Shown here in pieces: positions 41,736 through 51,051 of a stretch of 64,000 nt of DNA. Source of the DNA: JAICNG01 sp035249985 (GTDB lineage: Bacteria; Gemmatimonadota; Gemmatimonadetes; Gemmatimonadales; Gemmatimonadaceae); the NCBI GenBank assembly GCA_035249985.1, contig DATFFP010000034.1, positions 1 to 64,000 of the forward strand, written 5' to 3'. The position numbers and the translations under genes are program-made. Below the pieces are notes generated by a model. It was not told the origin of the DNA. It did not search any database and saw only the letters and a list, made by a program, of their open reading frames with translations. Within the stretch, counting starts at the first letter, position 1, and every line of letters begins with the position of its first letter.

Positions 41736-43827
41736 GGTCCATTCTCCCTTCGGCGAGCGCGACATCGGGGCGCGCCGAGCGTGACAGGCGATTCGAGAGT
41801 AAAGACTCCGCCGCGAGGAGGAGTACTGCAACGACCAGCACGTACCACCACAATGTCTGACGACGCTCCCGCTCGGCGAGACTCAGTGTCGTCGTCGTCG
41901 CCGCCGTGGCGTTCAGGGTGCCAGCAGGCGATACCGCGCGAGAGAGCTCGTCGGGTGCAAAGGCGCCGAGCTCCGATTCCGATGGATCGGGATTTACCGC
42001 GACCACGCGACGCGCCGCGACGGCGTCCGCGTCGCGAATCTCGTAGAAGCCCTGCTCGCGAAGGGGAAGGGAACGCAGCGAGTCACCCTCCGTCCAGCGC
42101 GTGCGCTCTCCGGAGGGGGCGACGGCGACCAGCGCCTCGCTTCTCCGCGCGTCCGAGAGTGCGAGCACCTGGCCCACCGTCTCCCAGGGACGCTGCGGCG
42201 TCCACCCCGCCGCGTGCCTCACGAGTGACTGCACGAGCGGCAGGAACACCGGCTGCACCGGCAGATCGTTCCAGTACCCATCGAACGTCGAGCCGAAGAC
42301 GAGCACTCTCCCCTCGCCGACCCGCCGCTCGGCGAGCGCGACGCTACCGTCGTCGAAGCGCGCAAGCACCGCGTCGGTCGCCGCCGGCGACAGCGAGCGG
42401 TAGCGCAGATACCGGGCGCTGGTGAAGTCGCCGCTGCGCGTGCCGCGGAAGCTCTCGAGCGCCGGATGATTCCGATCGAGCGAGCCCATGGAGCCACCGC
42501 GCTCCGCGGAGCGATCGATGATCTCGCCAACCGTGCCGGGGATGAGCTCGGAGGTACCGCTCCAGGTTCGTGTACCGCTGTTCTCGCCCAGCGCGACGAT
42601 GAGCCCGCCGCCACCGCGCACCAGCGCGCGGATGCGATCGCCGACCACTCCGGCCGGCATGCCCACGCCGTGCAGGATGACGACGCGTGCGTCATCGACG
42701 TCCGCCGCCGTCACGCGGTCGGAGCGCCGCTGCACCACGCGAAACGTGGGGCGGTCGCCGATGCCGAGCGCGCGCGGCAGGAACATCGTTCGCGCCGCCG
42801 GAGCGTTGGGGCTTTCGATGATCACAACGCTCACGACTTGTGCCCGGGCGATGACGAAGTGAAAGACGTCATCGACCGCAAGCCGATCGTCGCTCGAGGT
42901 GACGCGTACGGAGCCCCTGGTCGTTGCTTCGGGGACAGCGACCGACGCGAACGTCACCGACGTCGCACCGCTCGCCGGGAGCGCGGCACGCTTCGCTTCG
43001 ATCTCGCGACCGTTGAGCTCGAGCGTGACGCGCGCGTCGGGCACGGGGCGCTGTCCCTTTCGGGCGAGACGCGCCGCGACGATCGCACGATCGACGCCGT
43101 CGCGCGCGTCACGAGTGACGTCGACGCCCGTCACGAGCGTGTTGGCGGTGGTCGAGTCGCCGATGTCGACCGTCGTCAGCGATGCCGGCGCCGCCAGCCG
43201 CGGCAGCTCCTGACCATCCCAGCCCGCGCGCTGGAAGTCGCTGATCACGACCACCTCGCGACGTGGACGCTCGGCCCGGTCCACGAGCTGCTGCGCCACG
43301 GAAAGCGCGGGTGCATAACGGGTGGCGCCGGCGCCCGGACGCGCGTCCTCGAGCGCGGCGCGCACGAGGGCGGCGTCGCCGGTCGGTCCGGCGACAGCCG
43401 TCGCCTCGTGATCGAAGAGCACGAGCGTCGCCCGGTCCGCGGCGGTGAGTCCGGAGATCGCGCGCTCCGCCGCGTCGGTCGCGCGCGACCAGCGATCGCC
43501 ATAGCCCATGCTGTACGAGCGGTCGAGCAGGACGACGACCTCACGCGGCCCGGTCCCGGCGGCGTTCGCGTTCTGCGATTGGCGGTCAAAGAACGGCCGC
43601 GCAAACGCCAGCGCCAGCAGGATCAACGCGAGGCACCGGAGCGCAAAAAGCGTCCAATGCCGAATGCGCTGCCGCCGCACCGAGCGGAACGGCACGCGTC
43701 GCAGAAACATGAGCGACGGGAACGCAACGGCATTCTGGCGCTCGCGGTTCACGAGATGCACGATGATCGGCACCGCCACCGCGAGAAGGCCGACCAGGAA
43801 CAGCGGGGCGAGGAAGGTGAGACTCAT
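41728..43827 (-). CDS. BatA N-terminal / von Willebrand A domain membrane protein
   Basis: 699 residues. The first 90 residues are the BatA/aerotolerance N-terminal domain (FLAPLFLVGLLAVAVPIIVHL). A vWA domain with a full MIDAS (VVLLDRSYSM) follows, then a glutamine-amidotransferase-like region (VVILHGVGMPAG, GGGLIVALGE) and a C-terminal helix. It is likely a metal-dependent adhesion or scaffold protein of the MoxR-linked membrane complex. The start overlaps the DUF58 stop (ATGA). Confidence 0.9.
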   Translation of the reverse strand: MSLTFLAPLFLVGLLAVAVPIIVHLVNRERQNAVAFPSLMFLRRVPFRSVRRQRIRHWTLFALRCLALILLALAFARPFFDRQSQNANAAGTGPREVVVLLDRSYSMGYGDRWSRATDAAERAISGLTAADRATLVLFDHEATAVAGPTGDAALVRAALEDARPGAGATRYAPALSVAQQLVDRAERPRREVVVISDFQRAGWDGQELPRLAAPASLTTVDIGDSTTANTLVTGVDVTRDARDGVDRAIVAARLARKGQRPVPDARVTLELNGREIEAKRAALPASGATSVTFASVAVPEATTRGSVRVTSSDDRLAVDDVFHFVIARAQVVSVVIIESPNAPAARTMFLPRALGIGDRPTFRVVQRRSDRVTAADVDDARVVILHGVGMPAGVVGDRIRALVRGGGGLIVALGENSGTRTWSGTSELIPGTVGEIIDRSAERGGSMGSLDRNHPALESFRGTRSGDFTSARYLRYRSLSPAATDAVLARFDDGSVALAERRVGEGRVLVFGSTFDGYWNDLPVQPVFLPLVQSLVRHAAGWTPQRPWETVGQVLALSDARRSEALVAVAPSGERTRWTEGDSLRSLPLREQGFYEIRDADAVAARRVVAVNPDPSESELGAFAPDELSRAVSPAGTLNATAATTTTLSLAERERRQTLWWYVLVVAVLLLAAESLLSNRLSRSARPDVALAEGRMDHA

Positions 43828-44744
43828 CGCGTGCGGCTCAGGCGCTGGCGGTCAGCCAGATACGCGAACAGGGCATGATCGAGCGGCTGTGCGGTGTTGA
43901 AGAGCGCGTAGTCGATGCGCTCCTCGCGCATCAGGCGCGCGAGGGTCGCCGTATGCTCCTGGACCAGCGTGCGATACTGATCGCGCAGCAGGCTCGGCAC
44001 GACGGGAATCGCTTCGCCCGTCTCCATGTCCTCGAAGTTGGCGGCATTATCGAACGGCAGCTCGAGCTCGGCCGGATCGAGCACCTGCAGCACGATGAGA
44101 TCGTTCCCGCGGTTGCGCAAACGCGCGACGGCGCGCACGACGCGCTCCGGCTCATCGTACAGGTCCGAGATGATCACGACGATCTGCCGGCGACGGGCAT
44201 GCTCGGCGACCGCGCGCAGCGCCGCATCGATGTTGCTCTGGCCCTCCGGCTTCGCGCGGGCGATCGTCTGCAGGACGATCGGCAAGTGCTTCGCGGCGGG
44301 CGGTACGTAGTCGACGATCGTGTTCGCGAACGTCGCCAGCCCGACGCGATCGCGCTGCCGGCTCGAGAAGTAGCCGAGGCACGACGCGAGGTACTTCGCG
44401 TACTGGAGCTTGGAAATGCCGTTGCTCGCGAAGCCCATCGATGCCGACACGTCGAGCAGCAGCAGGAGATTGGTGTTGGTGTCGGCCTCGAACTCCTTCA
44501 CGAAGTAGCGATCGCTGCGGCCGAACAGCCGCCAGTCGATGCGCCGCAGGTCATCGCCGGGCATGTACGCGCGATGCTCGGCGAAGTCCATCGATGCGCC
44601 GAGGTTGGGCGAGCGATGCAGACCGTTGATGAAGCCTTCCACCACGGTCCTCGCCAGCAGCTCGAGGCTGTCGATCTTCGCCAGCGCCTTGGGATCGATG
44701 AAGCTCGTTCCCGCGGCGACGCCCGTCGTCCGGCCGATGTGCAT
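43824..44744 (-). CDS. DUF58 domain protein
   Basis: 306 residues. The DUF58 signature is HRAYMPGDDLRRIDWRLFGRSD, followed by a vWA-like domain with an intact MIDAS (LLLDVSASMGF). These soluble proteins act with MoxR AAA+ ATPases, probably as adaptors. ATG 44744 is six bases after the moxR stop. Confidence 0.94.
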   Translation of the reverse strand: MHIGRTTGVAAGTSFIDPKALAKIDSLELLARTVVEGFINGLHRSPNLGASMDFAEHRAYMPGDDLRRIDWRLFGRSDRYFVKEFEADTNTNLLLLLDVSASMGFASNGISKLQYAKYLASCLGYFSSRQRDRVGLATFANTIVDYVPPAAKHLPIVLQTIARAKPEGQSNIDAALRAVAEHARRRQIVVIISDLYDEPERVVRAVARLRNRGNDLIVLQVLDPAELELPFDNAANFEDMETGEAIPVVPSLLRDQYRTLVQEHTATLARLMREERIDYALFNTAQPLDHALFAYLADRQRLSRTR

Positions 44745-44750
44745 CCTGCG

Positions 44751-45782
44751 CTACATCCCTGAGCGCGGGGTGGGGACGGCGCGAATCAGCTGCTCGATGA
44801 GCTGATCGGTCGTCACCCGCTCCGACTGCGCGTTGAAGTTCGTGATGATGCGGTGCCGCATCACCGGGCCGGCGAGAGCGCGAATGTCCTCGAACCCGAC
44901 GTGATAGCGGCCATTCATGAGCGCCCGCGCCTTGCCGCCGAGGATGAGGTACTGTGCCGCGCGCACCGACGTGCCGTATGCCACCCACTTCTTGATGAAG
45001 TCGGGTGCGTCCTTCGACGTCGGCCGGCTCATGCGCGCGAGCGTGACCGCATAACGCGCCACAGCATCGGATACCGGCACTTTGCGGACGAGCTGCTGAA
45101 AGGCGATCAGGTCGGCGGCCGACACGGCGCGCCGCGGCCCTGCGCCAGCGATCGATGTCGTGGTCTGCACGACCTCGACCTCCTGATCCTCGTCGAGATA
45201 GTCGATCACGATCTCGAACATGAAGCGGTCGAGCTGCGCTTCGGGGAGCGGGTACGTCCCCTCGAGCTCGATCGGGTTCTGCGTCGCGAAGACGAAGAAG
45301 GGCTCCTCGAGCGTGTAGGTGCGCCCCTGGATGGTGACACGATGCTCCTGCATCGCCTCGAGCAGCGCCGACTGCGTCTTGGGTGGCGTGCGGTTGATCT
45401 CGTCGGCGAGGACGACATTGGCGAAGATCGGCCCAGGCATGAAGACCATCTGCCGTCGCCCCGTGGTCGGATCCTCCTGAATGAGGTCCGTGCCGGTGAT
45501 GTCCGACGGCATGAGATCGGGCGTGAACTGGATGCGCGAGAACTTGAGATCCAGGGCCTGCGCGATCGTGTGGATGAGGAGCGTCTTCGCCAGCCCCGGA
45601 ACGCCGACGATGAGGCAGTTGCCGCCCGCGAAGAGCGCGGTCAGCACCTGCTCGATCACGGCCTCCTGACCGATGATCCGGGTGCGGAGCTCGGTGATGA
45701 TCTGGTCGCGGCCGCTCTTGAGGCGCGTCGCGAGGTCGATATCCGGTGTCGTAGCGAGTTCTGGTTGCTGAAGCGCTGTCAT
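44751..45782 (-). CDS. moxR: MoxR family AAA+ ATPase
   Basis: 343 residues. Walker A is GVPGLAKT (60-67), Walker B VLADEIN (124-130), and sensor 1 is FVFATQNPIELEGTYPLPEAQLDRF. MoxR ATPases drive maturation or remodelling of vWA-containing complexes. It is followed by DUF58 and BatA-type genes in the classical order. The leader of this gene is a long heptamer hairpin ending about eight bases before the ATG. Confidence 0.96.
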   Translation of the reverse strand: MTALQQPELATTPDIDLATRLKSGRDQIITELRTRIIGQEAVIEQVLTALFAGGNCLIVGVPGLAKTLLIHTIAQALDLKFSRIQFTPDLMPSDITGTDLIQEDPTTGRRQMVFMPGPIFANVVLADEINRTPPKTQSALLEAMQEHRVTIQGRTYTLEEPFFVFATQNPIELEGTYPLPEAQLDRFMFEIVIDYLDEDQEVEVVQTTTSIAGAGPRRAVSAADLIAFQQLVRKVPVSDAVARYAVTLARMSRPTSKDAPDFIKKWVAYGTSVRAAQYLILGGKARALMNGRYHVGFEDIRALAGPVMRHRIITNFNAQSERVTTDQLIEQLIRAVPTPRSGM

Positions 45783-45790
45783 TTGAAGAG

Positions 45791-45915
45791 GTGTCAGGAG
45801 TCAGGGATCAGGGGTCAGGGGGTTTCAGGGGGTAGAGAACAGGAGAGCCGATTCAGGTCCCTGGCACCTAGACCCTGACACCCCCTGATCCCTGACTCCT
45901 GACTCCTGACTCCTA
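45791..45915. repeat. Heptamer inverted repeat hairpin (TCAGGAG/TCAGGGG type)
   Basis: TCAGGAG, TCAGGGA and TCAGGGG units at 45791-45831 face their reverse complements at 45872-45915. The element fills almost the whole space between the DUF4159 stop (45925) and the moxR start (45782), inside a long operon. It shares its loop sequence style with the hairpin at 57000-57130. Confidence 0.88.
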
Positions 45916-45924
45916 CGGGTAACG

Positions 45925-46707
45925 TCATCGAGTCATTCCATAAATGATGTAATTGACCGCCAACTTGTACGCATCATTCGTGATGTTCACCGGCCACCAT
46001 CCGTGGCCCGACCACTCCATGTAGTCACCAATGTCGTTGTTGTAGTTGATCACGATCATCAGCGGCTTCGACGGGTCGTTGTCTTCGTGGATTCCCAGGA
46101 ACTCGGCGTTGAGGTTCGCGTTGTGGGGGTACTTCATGTCGAGCGACGGGATCCGGAAAAACACATCGAAGATCGGGTGCGACACGTCGAGGCGGTCGAT
46201 GCGCGCCTCCGGCAGCACGCGGCGGATCTGTGCCTCGAAGTTCAGCCATTCGCTCCGCATGAAGTCGTCGACGATGAGAAAGCCGCCTTTCATTAAATAG
46301 CGCCGCAGCCCTTCGACCTCCGCCTCCGATGGATGCCAGTACCCCGGCTCGGAGAGATACGCCACTGGATAGCGCAGCAGCTCCGGATCGTCGAAGGTGT
46401 GGATGTTGCTCCCCTCGACGTGCGCGCGCAGCGTCGTGAGCTCGCGCATCATCGTGAGCAGGTTGCGCTCCATCTGCGGATAGTCGAACTCCCATCCACT
46501 CCTCCCGTATACCGTGTAACGAATCCGGGCAAAGGTGAACCGCCCGTCGTACGCGACGTTCGGCTCGAGGGCCATCCCGAACCCGCCGTTGCGCCACCGC
46601 CCGCGCTGTGCCTGCGCCGTGTCAGCACCCATCACGAGGGCCGCCAGCAGTACGCAGTACGCAGTACGCAGTTCGCAGCTCGCAGTTCGCAGTTCGCAGG
46701 TCCTCAA
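45925..46707 (-). CDS. DUF4159 protein, copy 1, with repeat-encoded signal peptide
   Basis: 260 residues from TTG 46707, which overlaps the stop of copy 2 (TTGA) in the same way as the ATGA/GTGA overlaps elsewhere in this operon. The signal peptide (ending Ala-Gln-Ala-Gln) is largely encoded by heptamer units. The mature domain (YPQMERNLLTMMRELT, YPVAYLSEPGYW, GGFLIVDDFMRSEW, IVINYNNDIGDYMEW) is DUF4159, a ThuA/amidotransferase-like fold. It is a paralogue of its neighbour; function unknown. Confidence 0.85.
   Translation of the reverse strand: MRTCELRTASCELRTAYCVLLAALVMGADTAQAQRGRWRNGGFGMALEPNVAYDGRFTFARIRYTVYGRSGWEFDYPQMERNLLTMMRELTTLRAHVEGSNIHTFDDPELLRYPVAYLSEPGYWHPSEAEVEGLRRYLMKGGFLIVDDFMRSEWLNFEAQIRRVLPEARIDRLDVSHPIFDVFFRIPSLDMKYPHNANLNAEFLGIHEDNDPSKPLMIVINYNNDIGDYMEWSGHGWWPVNITNDAYKLAVNYIIYGMTR
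46648..46699. repeat. Heptamer array inside the DUF4159 signal peptide
   Basis: Seven and a half consecutive units of CAGTACG, CAGTTCG or CAGCTCG. Unlike the intergenic elements it is not part of an inverted pair. On the coding strand it supplies residues 3 to about 19 of the signal peptide (repeated Cys-Glu-Leu-Arg-Thr-Ala). Confidence 0.9.
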
Positions 46708-47474
46708 TGAGTCAACGCGTACATCAAATAATTCACTCCGAGCTTGTATGCCTCGTTGGACAGCTCGATCGGCACGAACCCAGCGTCCGACCACTCCCAA
46801 TAATCGCCAATGTCGTTGTTGTAGTTCACGATGACCATTAACCGCTTCGACGGATCGTTGTCCTCGAAGATCCCGTAGAACTCCGATGGGTGGCCGAAGT
46901 AGGGATGGCGATAGTCGAGCGTCGTGATGCGGAAGAACGAGTCGAAGATCGGGTGCGACGTGTCGAGTCGAACGATGCGCGCCTGCGGCAGCACCTTGAG
47001 CATCTGCGACTCGAAGTTGAACCAGTGCTCGCCGAAGAAGTCGTCGAAGATCAGAAACCCGCCCTTCTGCAGATACGTGCGCAGCCCCATCGCCTCCGCC
47101 TCTGACAGCGTCCAGAAGCCCGGCTCCGACAGGTACGCGATCGGGAAGCGGTGCAGCTCCGGATCGTCCGCCGAGAAGACGTTGCCGCCGTTCATGAACG
47201 GCTCGATCGAGCTCAGCTCCTTCACGATCTTCATCAGATTCCGCTCAGCCCGCGGGAAGTCGTGATCCCACTTGAGATCGCGACGCCATCCGCCCTCGCC
47301 GCCGAGTGGCTCGAACTTGATGCGGGCAAACGTGAAGCGGCCGCTGTAGGGGGTGTTGCCCGTGAACGGCGCCTCATCGCGATCCCGCCGCCCGCCACCG
47401 CGCATCTCCTGCGCGGCGAGCGTTGCGCCACAGAGCAGCGCGACGACGACGGCGGACCTCGTCATCCGCTTCAT
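46704..47474 (-). CDS. DUF4159 protein, copy 2
   Basis: 256 residues from ATG 47474 overlapping the TPR gene stop (ATGA). The signal peptide ends Thr-Leu-Ala-Ala-Gln. Same domain as copy 1: FPRAERNLMKIVKELS, FPIAYLSEPGFW, GGFLIFDDFFGEHW, VIVNYNNDIGDYWEW. DUF4159 has an amidotransferase-like fold without a clear catalytic Cys. Tandem duplication within the operon suggests paired roles in one exported assembly. Confidence 0.9.
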   Translation of the reverse strand: MKRMTRSAVVVALLCGATLAAQEMRGGGRRDRDEAPFTGNTPYSGRFTFARIKFEPLGGEGGWRRDLKWDHDFPRAERNLMKIVKELSSIEPFMNGGNVFSADDPELHRFPIAYLSEPGFWTLSEAEAMGLRTYLQKGGFLIFDDFFGEHWFNFESQMLKVLPQARIVRLDTSHPIFDSFFRITTLDYRHPYFGHPSEFYGIFEDNDPSKRLMVIVNYNNDIGDYWEWSDAGFVPIELSNEAYKLGVNYLMYALTH

Positions 47475-50074
47475 GGCGTTGTGTTCCCGGCGCGTTGGAG
47501 CTCGAGCAGCAGCGACTGCGCCTGCTCGAAGCTCGGCGCCTCCTCCAGCGCCATGAGCACCTCGCGACGTGCCGCCGCGCGATCCCCCGCGTCCGCCAGC
47601 GCGCGCGCCAACTGATATCGCGCCTCGGCGCGATCCACAGGATCGAGGGCCACGACGGCCCTACGCTCACGAACGGCCTTCTTGTGATTGCCGGTCGCCG
47701 CCAGATGCACGGCGAGCCGCGTGTGCACCGCGGGATCGTATGGCGAGATCCAGATCGCGCGCTCGAGCGCTGCCGCCGCGCCAGCGCGATCACCGAGCTG
47801 CTCCATCATCTCCGCGAGCGCGAGGTTGGACGCGTAGTCCGACTCGTTGAGCAGTGTGTGCGCCTGCAGCTCGGCGGCAGCGCGCTTGAGATCGCCGGTC
47901 GCCTTGTACGCTGCGGCCAGATGCCGATACGGACTCTCGTCCTCAGCGTACTCGGGGAAGAGTGCTTTGGCGCGCTCGAACACCGCGATCGCTTCGGCGT
48001 GCTGGCCGCGCTGCATGAGACTCCGCCCCTCCGCGATCAACGATACGAACTGCCCGCGTGGTGGCGCGTCGCTCGCGTCATCGGCCCCCGCGCCCAATGC
48101 CGCGATCTGGCGCGCGAACCGCTCCCGCACGTAGGCGTCGAGCTGCTTGTCGAGCTGTTGAGCGGAGGCCTTGAGCGTCCGCTGAATGACCAGGCCCGTG
48201 CCGTTGGTCCGATACGCCTTCAGGATGTCGATCATCGCGCGCGGCCCGTAAAGCTCCTCGATCATCTCGACCACCAGCGACGCCTGGTAGTAGGCGAGCG
48301 CCGTCTGCTCGGGGAAGGCCGGTCGCGTGAACGCGTCGTTCATGCGACTCACGGGGGGCATTCGACCGCGCGCGTACGCGACGAGAAATCCCAGCGGCGT
48401 ATCGGCGCCCCAGCCCGGGCGCGCGCGCCGCTCCTCGAGCACCGAAATCCCTTCCGAGAGCCAGCGCGGAATCCGGTGGTCGGTCATGCCTAACGTGAAG
48501 GCATGCGCCAGCTCGTGCCAGACCGTCGATCCCCAGTTGTACTCGCCGATCTGTCTCGCCGACGGCGAATGCATGGCGAGCACACTGCCGAAGCTCACGC
48601 CAAGCGCCCCAAGGCCGGGCAGGCCGACCGTGCGCACCGAGAAGTCACCGTGACTGCGGTAGACTTCGAGGCGAATGGGCGTGGGCGGCTCGTAGCCATA
48701 CCGCGCCGCGAGCTTTGCGTACGCCTCGTCGAGGAGCTCGAGCAGGTACGGCGAGAGCAGCGCGGCCTCGCGCCCATGGACGATCAAATGAAAGCGATTC
48801 GTCCGTGTCTCGCGGTACTCACCGAAGGTGTCGAGCAGGTCGAGCGTGTTCTTGATCCAGACGTGGTACGGATCGCGGGCGAAGGCGCGGTCGAGATGAA
48901 CGCGCGCGGTGTCGAATTGCCCAAGGCGCAGCGCATTCATGCCGAGCGCGCCCTGTGCGAGCGCGGACGCCGTATCGAGCATCACGGCCTGGCGCGAGAA
49001 CGCGATCGCGTCCTGGTATCGCCGGTTGCGGGTCGCGACTTCGGCCAGCGTCGTGTGGAGCACGACCGAGCGGGGATCCCGCTCGAGGGCCCGGCGGCTG
49101 GCCTCCTCGAAGCCCTTGCGGTCATCGCGCATGTACCGACTCGCCGCGATGAGCGCGTGGGCCACCGGACTTCCGGGATCGGTGTCGAGCGCACGCATGG
49201 CTTCACGCTCGGCCTCGTCATAGTCCTCGCTGTCCAACCGCGAGCGGGCGAGCATCAACCGCGCGTCGACCAACCGCTCGTTCACCGCCAACGCGCGCTT
49301 CACGAGTGAGTCGACACCCGGTGCGCCGTCGAACGCGAGCGCCCGCGCCATGCCGAGGAGGGCTCGTGGGTGAGACGGATTCTCGCGCAACACGCCGGCG
49401 AGCATCTGCCGCGCGTCGGGACCGTTGTACTTCTCGAGGAACATTTCCCCGAGCTCCACACGGGCATCGACGTTGCCGGAGTCGGTGGCGATCGCGGCAT
49501 CGTATGCGCGCAGTGCGTCCTTGAAGAGCTGCGGATCGGTGGCGCCCAGGTGGCGAGTGGCCCGCGCGACCGCCAGCAGCTCAGGGGATGTGAGCCGTCC
49601 CTGCCGATTGTTGTAGACGTCGATGAAGCGGTCGAAGATGCGCGTCGCGCCCGCCCGGTCTCCACGGTCCAGACGCAGCTCGCCGAGGCGCAGGTGCGCC
49701 GTTAGGCTGTCCGGCGTGCGTGCCGAGACGGCGCGAGCGTACGCGCTCTCGGCCTCGGCGAGGCGACCACGTGTCCGGAGAACGTCGCCAAGGGGGACGA
49801 AAGCCGCGGCCCCGTAGCGTCGACCGGCCGCTTCGCCGTCGTCGTATCGACCACGCTCGGCCAGGGCTCGCACGTGGTGGTGGCGAGCGCTCCTGGCGAC
49901 GGCACTGTCGCGCGACGAGGCGAGCTCCCCAAAGGTCGTCGCCGCGCTGTCATACGCGCCGCGCCGCAACTGGGCGCGTGCCTGGGCGAGACGCGACGCG
50001 TCATCCTGCGGCGCAGCCGCGGCGCATGCGACGAGCGCCACCAAGAGGAGACCGCTCCACTGCGCGCGGATCAT
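47471..50074 (-). CDS. TPR lipoprotein with gluzincin (peptidase MA-like) domain
   Basis: 867 residues; lipobox Leu-Val-Ala-Cys. TPR repeats fill about 25-400 and 690-867. Between them is a zinc peptidase domain with HELAH near residue 520 and WLSEGISV supplying the third-ligand Glu. Such proteins are anchored in the periplasm and may process partners. It overlaps both neighbours by four bases in the MoxR-type operon. Confidence 0.88.
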   Translation of the reverse strand: MIRAQWSGLLLVALVACAAAAPQDDASRLAQARAQLRRGAYDSAATTFGELASSRDSAVARSARHHHVRALAERGRYDDGEAAGRRYGAAAFVPLGDVLRTRGRLAEAESAYARAVSARTPDSLTAHLRLGELRLDRGDRAGATRIFDRFIDVYNNRQGRLTSPELLAVARATRHLGATDPQLFKDALRAYDAAIATDSGNVDARVELGEMFLEKYNGPDARQMLAGVLRENPSHPRALLGMARALAFDGAPGVDSLVKRALAVNERLVDARLMLARSRLDSEDYDEAEREAMRALDTDPGSPVAHALIAASRYMRDDRKGFEEASRRALERDPRSVVLHTTLAEVATRNRRYQDAIAFSRQAVMLDTASALAQGALGMNALRLGQFDTARVHLDRAFARDPYHVWIKNTLDLLDTFGEYRETRTNRFHLIVHGREAALLSPYLLELLDEAYAKLAARYGYEPPTPIRLEVYRSHGDFSVRTVGLPGLGALGVSFGSVLAMHSPSARQIGEYNWGSTVWHELAHAFTLGMTDHRIPRWLSEGISVLEERRARPGWGADTPLGFLVAYARGRMPPVSRMNDAFTRPAFPEQTALAYYQASLVVEMIEELYGPRAMIDILKAYRTNGTGLVIQRTLKASAQQLDKQLDAYVRERFARQIAALGAGADDASDAPPRGQFVSLIAEGRSLMQRGQHAEAIAVFERAKALFPEYAEDESPYRHLAAAYKATGDLKRAAAELQAHTLLNESDYASNLALAEMMEQLGDRAGAAAALERAIWISPYDPAVHTRLAVHLAATGNHKKAVRERRAVVALDPVDRAEARYQLARALADAGDRAAARREVLMALEEAPSFEQAQSLLLELQRAGNTTP

Positions 50075-51051
50075 GGCGACTTGCCCTCGCGAATGGCCTG
50101 ACTCACTTGCGCGAGCTCCACCAGCAGCCGCTCGAGCTCACGCTCGTACGCGTCGGTGGCCATCGTCTCCTTGCGCCGCCGAAGCGAATCGACCTGGGCC
50201 TCGAGCCGAGTCTTCTTCGACACGAGCTCGCTCCCGCCTGGTGTACTGGCTGCCACCGATGCCGCCTTGGTCGCTCCTCCAATGATGAACCGTCGCGCCA
50301 GCGCGCCATCCCCCGCGCGCGGATCGGGCTCGGCCGACCCGCGACGATCACCATCGTCGTCGAGCATTGCATGCTCGGTCGGAAGCCGCGTGTCCGTCTC
50401 GTAAACGCGCGCAACCTCCCGCTTCGCATAGACGAATGCCTCGAGCAGCGAAACGCGCTCATCCTTGTCCGTGTCGGCGCCCGGCGTCGTGAACGCCGCC
50501 ACGAAGTATCGGGGAAAGAGTGTCTCGTTCCGCTCGTACGACGACTTCGTCGCGGTGACGACGACGCGATTCTTCGCCGAGAGAGCGGCGACGAAGTCGC
50601 CACTGGCGCTGGCGGCGTTGACGACGGCGACCTGCATCGCCTCGAGCGGCTCCAGCATGACGCCCAATTCAGCGGCGGTGAGATCGGGCCCGGGAAGGTT
50701 GAATCGTGAATCGCTGCCAGCGTGGCTGCCATGCCCGATGAGCATGAGCAGTATGCGATCGCCCGCGCGCGCCCGCTGCGCGACGCGCGCGATGGCCCGC
50801 GTCACCTCCGCCTTGCTCGACTTCCCATCAATGCGCTTCGGATCCTTTGTGGGATCCTCGGCGAGGTACGTGACGTCGTCAGGCGTGAGCCCGTGCTTCG
50901 TGACCAACGCGTCCACCAGCGCCGAGCCCGTGGCGTGAAACGATGCCGCGTACTTGGGCTCGCCACTGGCCCCGGTAACGATGATGACCTGCGTCTGAGC
51001 CGCCAGTGAAGCGCCCATAAGCAATCCGCAACCAGCAATCAGCAATCTCAC
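50071..51051 (-). CDS. Caspase-fold protein without catalytic cysteine
   Basis: 326 residues from GTG 51051, overlapping the upstream stop (GTGA). The caspase-like fold is suggested by VIIVTGASGEPKYAASF, LLMLIGHGSHAG with the His dyad residue (His107), and VVNAASASGDFV where caspases have Asp-x-Cys-x-x-Gly. The Cys position is Ala147, so it is probably a pseudo-enzyme. A C-terminal coiled coil (about 260-326) follows. The signal peptide is encoded by heptamer repeats. Confidence 0.75.
   Translation of the reverse strand: MRLLIAGCGLLMGASLAAQTQVIIVTGASGEPKYAASFHATGSALVDALVTKHGLTPDDVTYLAEDPTKDPKRIDGKSSKAEVTRAIARVAQRARAGDRILLMLIGHGSHAGSDSRFNLPGPDLTAAELGVMLEPLEAMQVAVVNAASASGDFVAALSAKNRVVVTATKSSYERNETLFPRYFVAAFTTPGADTDKDERVSLLEAFVYAKREVARVYETDTRLPTEHAMLDDDGDRRGSAEPDPRAGDGALARRFIIGGATKAASVAASTPGGSELVSKKTRLEAQVDSLRRRKETMATDAYERELERLLVELAQVSQAIREGKSP
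51021..51048. repeat. Heptamer array inside the caspase-like signal peptide
   Basis: Four tandem units of GCAATCC, GCAACCA, GCAATCA and GCAATCT, the same unit family as the hairpin at 92-192. On the coding strand they encode RLLIAGCGL, the hydrophobic core of the signal peptide. There is no inverted partner. Confidence 0.85.

Noticed and set aside
40836..43878. Two long plus-strand open frames of about 470-530 codons
   Set aside because: They are antisense to the DUF4175 and BatA/vWA genes and consist mostly of Arg, Ala and Pro, the usual shadow of high-GC coding DNA. The minus-strand proteins have clear domains.
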